DNA from: an uncultured bacterium
GTDB taxonomy: Bacteria; Patescibacteriota; Gracilibacteria; BD1-5; UBA6164
NCBI GenBank assembly: GCA_947311335.1
Contig: CAMZKR010000029.1
Location: 1-5,652 of the forward strand
DNA length: 5,652 nucleotides
Direction of reading: 5' to 3'
Position numbers and translations under genes: made by a program. The notes beneath the pieces were generated by a model. It saw only the letters and a program-made list of their open reading frames with translations. It was not told the DNA's origin and made no database searches. Below, in pieces: positions 1 through 5,435 of this stretch. The stretch's first letter is position 1. Every line of letters starts with the position of its first letter.

Positions 1-677
1 AAAAATAATATAAATATTCACAAAGCAGATTTAGTTAATAATATAGTAAATATTATTAATATAACATTTATTAAATAAAAGATTTTTCTTTTTTTTAGAA
101 AAACTCAATTATATATAAGAGCTAATGTTATTAATAAAAATAAAGCTAAATAATTTGGATGTCAAAAACTTCATAAGGCTCTATTTCATAATTCTCAATA
201 ATTAAAACTAGGAAAGTAATATTCTTTTAAAGCTAATACTCAAGCTAGAAAACTTGAAATAACCACTGCTTTTATAAGTGTTTTTAAAAAAGATTTTTTT
301 AAATTAATTAAAATAATAAATAATCATATAAGATTTAAAAACATAATTAGACCATGTCATTTTAATTGCCCTCAAAATATAGAAGTGTATGGAGATATCG
401 ATAGAATAGTTGATATTATTAATATTCAAATTATATATAATATTACATAAGAATCATTTTTTTGTAATTTAATTTTTTTTGGATTTATTAAATATATTAT
501 AAATGTAAATAATATAATTAATCATGAAAATATATTAAAAAACATTACTTTTGTAAACTCATAATTTCGATTTACATATAATCAAAAATTCATTCAGAAA
601 ATATTTAATATTTTTGAATGAATTAATGGTAAAAATAAAAATAAGATAAATAAAAGAATATTAATTAATCTTGACAT
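1..677 (-). CDS. O-antigen ligase / Wzy-like polytopic membrane protein (3' end cut off by window)
   Basis: Reading TGA as Gly gives 225 codons from ATG at 677 to the window edge, so the C-terminal part is missing. An in-frame TAG two codons upstream fixes this start. The protein is extremely hydrophobic, with membrane segments near residues 3-20, 43-64, 76-96, 108-126, 132-150, 174-190 and 199-218. The recognisable signature is RALGSFGHPNYLA at 166-178, preceded by FGGQLKGHGL at 101-110. This pattern opens the O-antigen ligase/polymerase (Wzy_C, PF04932-type) region. Family members transfer or polymerise lipid-linked glycans at the outer face of the cytoplasmic membrane; some glycosylate pilins or other surface proteins. 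The catalytic periplasmic loop lies beyond the window, so ligase, polymerase and protein-glycosylating forms cannot be told apart. It is divergent from the gene at 745. Seen: membrane segments and motif. Inferred: the exact activity. Confidence 0.8.
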
Positions 678-698
678 ATTCTAATTAATAAGTATATA
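671..698 (+). promoter_or_regulatory. Predicted sigma70-type promoter for the 745-1273 gene pair
   Basis: A perfect TTGACA at 671-676 is followed after 16 bases by TATATA at 693-698, giving a leader of about 40 nt before ATG 745. The -35 box overlaps the start codon of the divergent gene (675-677). A tandem AGTATATATA duplication (691-710) covers the -10 and offers a second -10 register. Confidence 0.6.
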
Positions 699-710
699 TA
701 AGTATATATA
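691..710 (+). repeat. Two tandem copies of the 10-mer AGTATATATA
   Basis: The 10-mer AGTATATATA occurs twice head-to-tail between the divergent genes. It lies over the predicted plus-strand -10 and the start of the minus-strand -10 area. It may be slipped-strand variation that changes promoter spacing, or simply low-complexity DNA. Confidence 0.7.
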
Positions 711-735
711 ATATAACTATTAATTTAATAATCAA
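708..735 (-). promoter_or_regulatory. Predicted sigma70-type promoter for the O-antigen-ligase-like gene
   Basis: On the minus strand a -35-like TTGATT (735-730) is followed after 16 bases by TATTAT (713-708), about 30 nt upstream of the ATG at 677. The -10 lies close to the -10 of the oppositely directed promoter at 671-698, so the two may compete. This is inferred from sequence only, and AT-rich DNA yields chance -10 matches. Confidence 0.45.
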
Positions 736-744
736 AATAAAATT

Positions 745-1062
745 ATGTCTTGAGAAAATAATTTGTTTATAGATTTACATAATCAAATGGCAGATAAATT
801 AGATGAAGATTGAAAAGTTAGTAAATGAAAAATTGTAGAAGGGCTTGTTACTTTTTCAGATACTTTATTAAATTGATGAAATGAACCATTATTTTTTTAT
901 TTTTATTCAGAAAATGTTTTTAAAGTTATAGAAGATATGAAAGATAAAGTTATATATTTACAACAAGAATCTTTTGGGAGTGATATTTGATTAGATCAAA
1001 TAAAACCTGAAGATACAGATCGTAACTTGAGTTTAATATTAAATATAGTTGATAATAATTAA
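745..1062 (+). CDS. Hypothetical acidic 105-aa protein, first gene of a pair
   Basis: I do not recognise this gene. With TGA as Gly it reads 105 residues from ATG 745 to TAA 1060-1062. It begins MSGENNLFIDLHNQMADKLD and has six TGA and two GGG glycine codons. It is soluble-looking and acidic: no signal peptide or membrane segment, charged N- and C-terminal parts, and a more hydrophobic aromatic patch, NEPLFFYFYSENVFKV, in the middle. Read with the standard code it would be broken at codon 3, so a standard-code annotation would miss it. No Shine-Dalgarno precedes the ATG. The next gene starts 4 bases after its stop, which suggests co-transcription and possibly a functional partnership. The coding call rests on the open frame under table 25, Asp/Glu/Lys-rich composition, a good upstream promoter and tight spacing. 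Function unknown. Confidence 0.75.
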
Positions 1063-1066
1063 AGAT

Positions 1067-1273
1067 ATGTCAGATTTAGAAAAAAGATATGAAGTTATTT
1101 CAAAGATTAATTGAGGAGCAGTCGTTGTTATGTATCTATCAGAAAAAGTACAATTAACGCAAAAGGATATAAAAGAATTAGTTTATAAAGTTTTAGAATT
1201 TAATTGAAAAATAGGTGGAACTTGAGATTCCATTATAATGGAAATAAAGATTAATGAATATATTTTACAATAA
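1067..1273 (+). CDS. Hypothetical 68-aa protein, second gene of a pair
   Basis: I do not recognise this gene. ATG 1067 follows the previous stop by 4 bases, and the frame runs to TAA 1271-1273. The 68-aa product starts MSDLEKRYEVISKING and contains GAVVVMYLSEKVQLTQKDI followed by a lysine-rich stretch and NGKIGGTGDSIIMEIKINE. Alternating hydrophobic residues and a central amphipathic stretch (about 33-47, QLTQKDIKELVYKVL) suggest a small alpha/beta fold. There is no membrane segment. Glycines use both TGA (three) and GGN. The last 9 bases overlap the end of elp3 on the other strand, so the two genes are convergent and overlap tail-to-tail. Its function is probably tied to the 105-aa gene upstream, but that is inference from spacing only. 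Confidence 0.7.
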
Positions 1274-2938
1274 ATTTCTTATCATATATTCTCAAATTAG
1301 TTTATATCATCTTTTTTCATAATAGGCTCTGACTCATATTCAAGCAATAACAGCTATTTTATTTAATCAATTTTTTAATGTTAGTTTTTCTACTTCTGTA
1401 ATGAGTTTTTTTCAGAAACCTATATGTTGACCTAATCATTTTCATATTTCTCAAATATTTAATTGATCTCAAAAAGTATGAATTTCTCTAATTATAGAAC
1501 ATCATTTCAATTCTGGTAATATTGAAATCACTTTATTATCTAAACTTGGGATTCTAAATCTAATAAGGGAAAAAATAGTTCTATCTTTTGGATCTTCAAA
1601 AGTTAGAAAATATTCAAATCAATCAGAGGCTTTATATTTTATAGTTTTTAATATAGCATTTTCAGGATTATTTTTTTTATCTTTTATTTCTCTATGCCTT
1701 ATATCAATTAATTTTATTCATTTATTTTGCAATTTTTCTTCTACAATTTGTCTTAGATTACTAAGGTGACTTCATTCAAGTATTTCACTAGCTGGTATAT
1801 CTCTATATGTTCTATTTAATCTGATGTATTCTGGTAACATACTCTCTAATTCTGCAGTTAATTTAATAAGTGTTTTATTATCATATGCTTTAAATCCTCA
1901 TTTTTCCCATATTTTTGTTAGTTCTGATTTTTTTGTTACAACCATAGGATAAATTTTTAATTCATCTGGTCTAAAATTAGGGTCTAGAAAAATTCTTTCT
2001 AGAGATTTTTTATCTATTTCTGGAGTGCTTCAAAGAAGATTTGGCATCATATGAGCAACAATTTTAAATCAAGCATTTTTAAGTAATTTAGTTGCTTTTA
2101 TACTTTCTTTATTTCAATGTCATCTTTTATTGAGTTTATTTATTTTATCAAAAGTTGTTTGGTATCATATTTCTACTCTTGTGATTCAATATTCTCTAAG
2201 TTCTTTAATTTCTTCTAAATTTATAAAATCTGGTCTAGTTTCAATTGCTATTCATATAACTCTACATTTTGATTTCTGATTTATTCTTTTTGCATCTTCA
2301 AGATTTTTTGATTTTTTGATTTTATATCATTTTTCTATTTTAAAACTAGCAAATCTTTGACTAGATAAATCTGTTTTTGTAATATGTTTTTTCATTTCAA
2401 AATATGTATTGAAAGCATCATAAATTCATTTTATAAAATTTTCTTTATATTTTTTTGGATAAACACTCCATGTTCAACCTATAATTCTTACATCATTTTT
2501 TCCAATTTTATGTCATGTAACTTCTAAGGCTCTAAGTCTATTATGAATTTGCTTTATTGGATCAAATTTATTTAGTTCAGCTCTCATGACAGCTGGTTCA
2601 TTTGGAATATATGATTTTGGTAGATTTTCAAAATTTGGACAATAAATACATTTTCAAGGACAAGGAAAAGGCTTTGTTAAAAGTGATACTATTGTAACAC
2701 CAGATAAACTCCTCACTCATCTTTTTCTTAAAACTTTTTTAAACTTTAAGTTTTCTTTAAGTTTTCAAGAATCTATTTTTTGGTTATATCTTTCAATAAT
2801 TTCAATACTAGCACATGGTTTAGAAATACTATAAATTTTGAAAATCTTATTTTTAATTTTATGGAAACTATCTTTATCTAAATTATCTATATTTTTTAAT
2901 CAAGCTTTTATTATTTCATCAAGTATCTTTGTCTTCAT
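1265..2938 (-). CDS. elp3: Elp3-family tRNA uridine-34 carboxymethyl-forming enzyme (radical SAM + acetyltransferase)
   Basis: A complete 557-aa protein, about the usual Elp3 length. Elp3 uses acetyl-CoA and S-adenosylmethionine to start the cm5U family of modifications at wobble uridine 34 of tRNA. Order of motifs: SGVTIVSLLTKPFPCP leading into the radical-SAM cysteines C93, C97, C100 (CX3CX2C, as in bacterial Elp3); NEPAVMRAELNKFDP (113-127); IIGGTWS (152-158); IAIETRPDF (230-238); GYQTTFDKINKLNKRGHG (258-275); AHMMPNLLGS (295-304); FRPDELKIYP (322-331). The C-terminal acetyltransferase part (about 430-557) has GLGQHIGFGKKL (501-512) as the acetyl-CoA loop and GVRAYYEKRGY (535-545). Several conserved glycines are TGA. 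The first ATG after an in-frame TAA is 2938. It ends in TAA, overlapping the convergent 68-aa gene by 9 nt. The stretch DIRHREI (412-418) has His where archaeal relatives have Cys. The family call is firm; in vivo substrate tRNAs are not known. Confidence 0.96.
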
Positions 2939-2964
2939 TTTTTATTATTCTCATTAATTATAAT

Positions 2965-2993
2965 ATTATAATAATATTTATTATAAAAAACAA
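2965..2993 (-). promoter_or_regulatory. Predicted sigma70-type promoter for elp3
   Basis: On the minus strand TTGTTT (2993-2988), a 17-base spacer and a perfect TATAAT (2970-2965) lie about 27 nt before the elp3 ATG. The predicted leader is only about 20 nt and has no clear Shine-Dalgarno; a weak GAGA sits too far upstream of the ATG. Confidence 0.6.
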
Positions 2994-3011
2994 ATAGAAG
3001 AAAACTTAAAC

Positions 3012-3039
3012 TTGACAGAATAGATTTACTGAGTATAAG
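3012..3039 (+). promoter_or_regulatory. Predicted sigma70-type promoter for the 3069-3719 gene pair
   Basis: Perfect TTGACA (3012-3017), a 16-base spacer and TATAAG (3034-3039). The expected start is near 3046, giving a leader of about 23 nt before ATG 3069. The layout mirrors the promoter at 671-698, also TTGACA with a 16-base spacer, which supports this as the consensus used here. Confidence 0.65.
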
Positions 3040-3068
3040 AAAGATACTTTAATATTATAATTATATTT

Positions 3069-3515
3069 ATGGAAAATGTATGAAAATTAGTATTTGATTC
3101 TAAAAAAAATATTGATAATTTCCTAGGTTATAGTAATATTTCTGTATTAGATGAAAAAGAGTTTATAAAAATACCAGATTGATTTGAAAAAATCAAATCA
3201 CTTTTAGATTGATTTGAAAATTATGAATGAATAAGAATTCATAAAAATTGAAATAAGATAGTTAGAACTCCGATTATAAAATGATGAAAAGATTTTTTAG
3301 ATTTGAGTTGAAATTATAAGTTTTTAAAAGATATAAATATTGAAGAAATTACTTTAGAATGAATGAATAATATAGGATGAAAAATTTTTTTTATAATCGA
3401 TTTTTTAAATAATTGAGATAAAATAGTAAAACTTTATATTCTAGATGAATGAAAGAAAAACATTAATATTATTTCTTGAAATGTTAAAAATAAGGTTTGA
3501 AATTCAATTAATTAA
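3069..3515 (+). CDS. Hypothetical 148-aa protein, first gene of a pair
   Basis: I do not recognise this gene. It reads from ATG 3069 to TAA 3513-3515 with TGA as Gly, starting MENVGKLVFDSKKNIDNFLG. Most glycines are TGA, including doublets; under the standard code it would stop at codon 5. It is lysine-, isoleucine- and asparagine-rich with alternating hydrophobic stretches (EGIRIHKNGNKIVRTPII near 63-80, GGKIFFIIDFLNNGDKIVKL near 113-132), which look like beta strands and hairpin turns. There is no signal peptide, and no segment long enough to be a confident membrane helix. It is preceded by a strong promoter and followed 12 nt later by the 63-aa gene, so the two are probably one operon. The layout (larger small gene, then a very small one, then a convergent housekeeping gene) resembles 745-1273, but I see no sequence similarity between the pairs. 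Confidence 0.75.
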
Positions 3516-3527
3516 TTATATTAGATT

Positions 3528-3719
3528 ATGAAAAGACATTCAATACTTATTGATAATTGATGGAATAGTGATATAATTATTTCTTATAGTGGTAAAGATA
3601 CTTTAGAATGGCAAGATTTATTAATAGCTAAAGTAAAATGAAATGTTGATTATTTAATTTTTGATATTTCAGAAAATAATGTTTCTCTTTATCCAGAAAA
3701 TGTTTTGTTTGAAAATTAA
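3528..3719 (+). CDS. Hypothetical 63-aa protein, second gene of a pair
   Basis: I do not recognise this gene. ATG 3528 to TAA 3717-3719 gives 63 residues starting MKRHSILIDNGWNSDIIISY. Codons 7 onward include an adjacent TGA-TGG, read Gly-Trp, showing the two codons are kept distinct; a second TGG gives EWQDLL. The product is acidic in its second half (KGNVDYLIFDISENNVSLYP) and has no membrane segment. The gene starts 12 nt after the 148-aa gene and shares TTAA (3716-3719) with the stop of the convergent DHH phosphoesterase gene, so the two stop codons interlock. There is no Shine-Dalgarno. Coding status rests on the open frame, operon-like spacing and the interlocked stop; it is short enough that a chance frame cannot be fully excluded. 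Confidence 0.65.
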
Positions 3720-4714
3720 TTTATTTTATCTTTTAATATTTTTAAAATTTTTTTTTCTATATTTTCAATTTTATCTTCGCTTATAAAACCAGCAGCTAAT
3801 TTATGTCATCATCATCAAAATAAAGAACATATATTTCAAACGTTTATATAGTTACTTCTAAAACTAACTTTTATTCTTTTATTATCAATAGAATAAAGAA
3901 TAAAACAAACATCACTTCATTCTATATTAGTTAAGAATTCGTTTATAAGACCAGAAATATCTTTTATTCAAGTTTTAGTTTTTTTAAAATCAGTATCTTT
4001 TATTATTACCCACACTATCTTTCAATTATCTGTTTTTTTTATTTTTTTTAGTATTTCTCCCCATAATTTAGTTTTATTAAATTCTTTTTTTCTATAAAAA
4101 TGAAATATTGGAAGTCTTGAATTAGCTCACATTTTAGTTAATTCTGAAGCTATTTGAAGAGTTTTTGCTGAAGTATTTAAATTATAATAAATATTTGTAT
4201 CTGTTATAATTCCTGTTATTAAAAAAGTAGCTATTTCCTTATCAATAAGATCTTTAAGATTTAATTCTTTTGTTATTTCATATATTATTTCACAAGTTGA
4301 GCTAGATTTTTTATTTATTATATTTAAATTTCAGTATCAATTATTTGTTATATGATGATCAATTACAACAAAATTTTTTTTATCAATAAAGTCTTTATTA
4401 TTTTTATAACTATCTCATAATTGTTCAGGGGAACCTGCATCTAATGCTATAATTAAATCAGGATTATAGTCTGTTATATTTAGTTTTATTTGTATAGTAT
4501 TTTGTCATCATAAAAATTCAAAATCATTTGGAGTTTTGTCATCATTTATAGCTTTTACCTCTTTTCATAGTTTTTTTAGTATACTATATAATCACATAAG
4601 GCTTCAATATGCATCAGGATCCATTCTAATATGATTTATTAAGAGAATTTTTTTTGATAAATTAATTAGTTTTCAAAGTTTTTGTATTTTAGAAGATAGA
4701 TTTTTTCAAAGCAT
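3716..4714 (-). CDS. nrnA: DHH/DHHA1 phosphoesterase, NrnA-like (nano-RNase / pAp phosphatase)
   Basis: A complete 332-aa protein, close to the usual NrnA length. NrnA degrades 2-5-nt RNAs and dephosphorylates pAp in the cytoplasm with Mn2+. Motifs in order: HIRMDPDAYGS (28-38; metal ligands H28, D32, D34), ALDAGS (90-95; D92), VIDHH (117-121), SSSTCEIIYE (137-146), GIITDTNIYYN (168-178; D172), VSFRS (283-287) and the DHHA1 GGGGHKLAAGF (300-310). The four glycines 300-303 are four TGA codons in a row. By my count 19 of 24 glycines are TGA; TGG codes Trp twice. There is no membrane segment, so it is not the GdpP type, and it is too short for RecJ. The ATG at 4714 is the first after an in-frame TAA. 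The stop overlaps the convergent 63-aa gene by 4 nt. Whether it prefers nano-RNA, pAp or a cyclic-dinucleotide product cannot be read from sequence. Confidence 0.93.
3806..3817 (-). other. Four consecutive TGA (Gly) codons in the DHHA1 GGGGH motif
   Basis: Codons 300-303 of the NrnA-like gene are TGA TGA TGA TGA followed by CAT (His). The GGGH/GGGGH signature is nearly invariant in DHHA1 domains, so the alignment forces TGA to mean glycine. The run would be four tandem stops in a standard-code host. Confidence 0.95.
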
Positions 4715-4733
4715 ATATTATAATTATTTTATT

Positions 4734-4776
4734 ATTCAAATTTATAAGCAAAATATTCAAATTTAAATTTGAATAT
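4734..4776. promoter_or_regulatory. Possible operator: 24-bp perfect palindrome plus an extra half-site, upstream of the NrnA-like gene
   Basis: The 11-mer ATTCAAATTTA occurs at 4734-4744 and again at 4755-4765, a 21-bp (about two helical turns) spacing. It is also present inverted at 4764-4774. The last two copies form a perfect 24-bp palindrome at 4753-4776. This sits 20-62 nt upstream of ATG 4714, where a regulator of that gene would bind. It could instead be an RNA hairpin, but no T-run directly follows on either strand. I could not settle on a convincing promoter for this gene; TATAAT very close to the ATG and an upstream TATAAA are weak candidates. Confidence 0.45.
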
Positions 4777-4841
4777 AATACTTTTTTTAGATTTATATTA
4801 TATCTTTAATTATCATTTTGTTAAATTAAATTTTTATATAT

Positions 4842-4883
4842 AAAAAAAATTCGAGGATATTTGGGTAAATATTGACTCGAATT
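4842..4883 (-). terminator. Rho-independent terminator ending the candidate RNA
   Basis: Arms 4848-4855 and 4876-4883 form a perfect 8-bp outer stem (AATTCGAG/CTCGAATT). An inner 6-bp stem (4857-4862 with 4867-4872) closes a 4-base loop. On the minus strand this is followed at once by eight U (4849-4842, overlapping the stem end). On the plus strand the tail is only TATTTATTT, so the minus orientation is favoured. It lies upstream of the NrnA-like gene and insulates it from the RNA gene. Confidence 0.8.
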
Positions 4884-4981
4884 TATTTATTTGTCTAATC
4901 TCACTTTCTAGACTTTTAATTATTTAATATGCCTAGAGGAGAAAAGATCTGTTTTTGAAAAACCAACCTTTGTTCTTCTTT

Positions 4982-5019
4982 GAATAAATTAAAGATTCTT
5001 AAAGAATTTTAATTTATTC
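4982..5019. repeat. Long bulged hairpin inside the candidate RNA
   Basis: GAATAAATTAAA...TTCTT pairs with AAGAATTTTAATTTATTC across 4982-5019, with one bulged base and a tiny loop. It is enclosed by the 4931-4939/5032-5041 helix, giving a nested two-level structure. Confidence 0.65.
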
Positions 5020-5077
5020 TAGAATTAAACCCCTCTTAGGTAATTATTATAGAGCTATTCACCTTGCTCTTTTGTTT

Positions 5078-5122
5078 TTATTTTGTGTAACTTTTATTGT
5101 TGCTTTTTATTATTTTGTGTAA
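5078..5122. repeat. Direct repeat TTATTTTGTGTAA, two copies 32 bp apart
   Basis: The 13-mer occurs at 5078-5090 and 5110-5122. In the minus-strand RNA these read TTACACAAAATAA in an A-rich, probably single-stranded linker between two helices. They may be paired protein- or RNA-binding sites; they do not match the DnaA-box consensus. Confidence 0.6.
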
Positions 5123-5129
5123 TTTTTTT

Positions 5130-5195
5130 GTTATATCTGATTTAAAATCAATTTATAATTAAATTAACTTAAATTAACTTAAAATCAGATATAAC
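5130..5195. repeat. 14-bp inverted repeat with a 38-nt loop containing a tandem 10-mer
   Basis: GTTATATCTGATTT (5130-5143) is exactly complementary to 5182-5195. The loop carries AAATTAACTT twice in tandem (5161-5180). On the minus strand the flanks TGTAA and TTACA could extend the helix across an A-rich internal loop. It is the longest uninterrupted helix in the candidate RNA. Confidence 0.75.
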
Positions 5196-5312
5196 TTATT
5201 ACATTTTTGTTTTTATTTTTGGATTTAAATTACTTTAAATCAGTTTTTATTAGAAATCTTATTAGGTTTTATAAGTTCCGTTTTGGAGGAGTATAATTCT
5301 TTTTAAAGAGCG

Positions 5313-5334
5313 GCAAGTTATTTAACTAACTTGC
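5313..5334 (-). repeat. 5'-terminal hairpin of the candidate RNA
   Basis: GCAAGTTA and TAACTTGC form a perfect 8-bp stem with a 6-base loop. On the minus strand the predicted transcription start (7 nt past the -10) is the first base of the stem, so the RNA would begin with a closed hairpin, which often protects 5' ends from decay. Confidence 0.7.
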
Positions 5335-5340
5335 AATACT

Positions 5341-5369
5341 ATTATATATTATATTTATTTTTCATTCAA
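5341..5369 (-). promoter_or_regulatory. Predicted sigma70-type promoter of the candidate RNA
   Basis: On the minus strand TTGAAT (5369-5364), a 17-base spacer and perfect TATAAT (5346-5341). The expected start about 7 nt downstream is 5334, a G that opens the 5' hairpin. Coincidence of start and stem base supports the promoter call. Confidence 0.65.
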
Positions 5370-5435
5370 TTAAAGATACTTGATTAATCCTATATATATA
5401 TTATGAAAAATATATATACATAAGTAAGGCGATTA

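Larger units (their letters stand above)
4842..5334 (-). ncRNA. Candidate structured non-coding RNA, about 490 nt, family not recognised
   Basis: A good promoter (5369-5341) and a canonical terminator (4883-4842) bracket this segment on the minus strand, and the transcript holds no ATG frame beyond two codons. The minus strand is A-rich and contains successive helices: a 5'-terminal 8-bp hairpin (5334-5327 with 5320-5313); an 8-bp hairpin with a 4-base loop (5241-5234 with 5229-5222); a 14-bp stem (5195-5182 with 5143-5130) with outer flanks that may extend it; a 5-bp hairpin with the loop AAGGUGAAUA (5070-5051); a helix pairing 5041-5032 with 4939-4931 (one bulged base) that encloses a long bulged hairpin (5019-4982); and a 5-bp hairpin (4913-4909 with 4897-4893) before the terminator. 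I looked for hallmarks of RNase P RNA, tmRNA, SRP RNA and 6S RNA and found none convincing. It could be a divergent member of one of these or a new class. Promoter, terminator and helices are seen; that it is a gene is inferred. Confidence 0.6.

Noticed and set aside
745..4714. TGA as tryptophan (Mycoplasma-type code, table 4)
   Set aside because: TGA lies at conserved glycines (IIGGTWS, GGGGH, CPGKC), while TGG is present and fits conserved tryptophans; TGA-TGG occur side by side in the 63-aa gene.
745..4714. A set of decayed pseudogenes full of stop codons
   Set aside because: Under the standard code every gene looks broken, but only at TGA. TAA and TAG appear solely at gene ends, and family motifs are intact.
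4929..5012. Plus-strand 27-codon frame starting MPRGEKICFGKTN
   Set aside because: It is antisense to the promoter- and terminator-bounded RNA, covers one strand of two helices, lacks a ribosome site and promoter, and is short.
5051..5085. Plus-strand terminator made of the AGAGC/GCTCT hairpin and following T-rich run
   Set aside because: No plus-strand gene or promoter lies upstream to need it, and the hairpin fits better as part of the minus-strand RNA.
4734..5200. CRISPR array
   Set aside because: Repeats are short, few and unevenly spaced, and no cas genes are visible.
4842..5334. tmRNA (ssrA)
   Set aside because: No tRNA-like ends, no proper T-loop with a paired stem, no tag frame; the only TTCGA strings lie in the terminator stem.
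4842..5334. Group I or group II intron
   Set aside because: No convincing P7/R-S core or domain V hairpin; GAGAUUAGAC near 4915 is only superficially similar to a group I S element.
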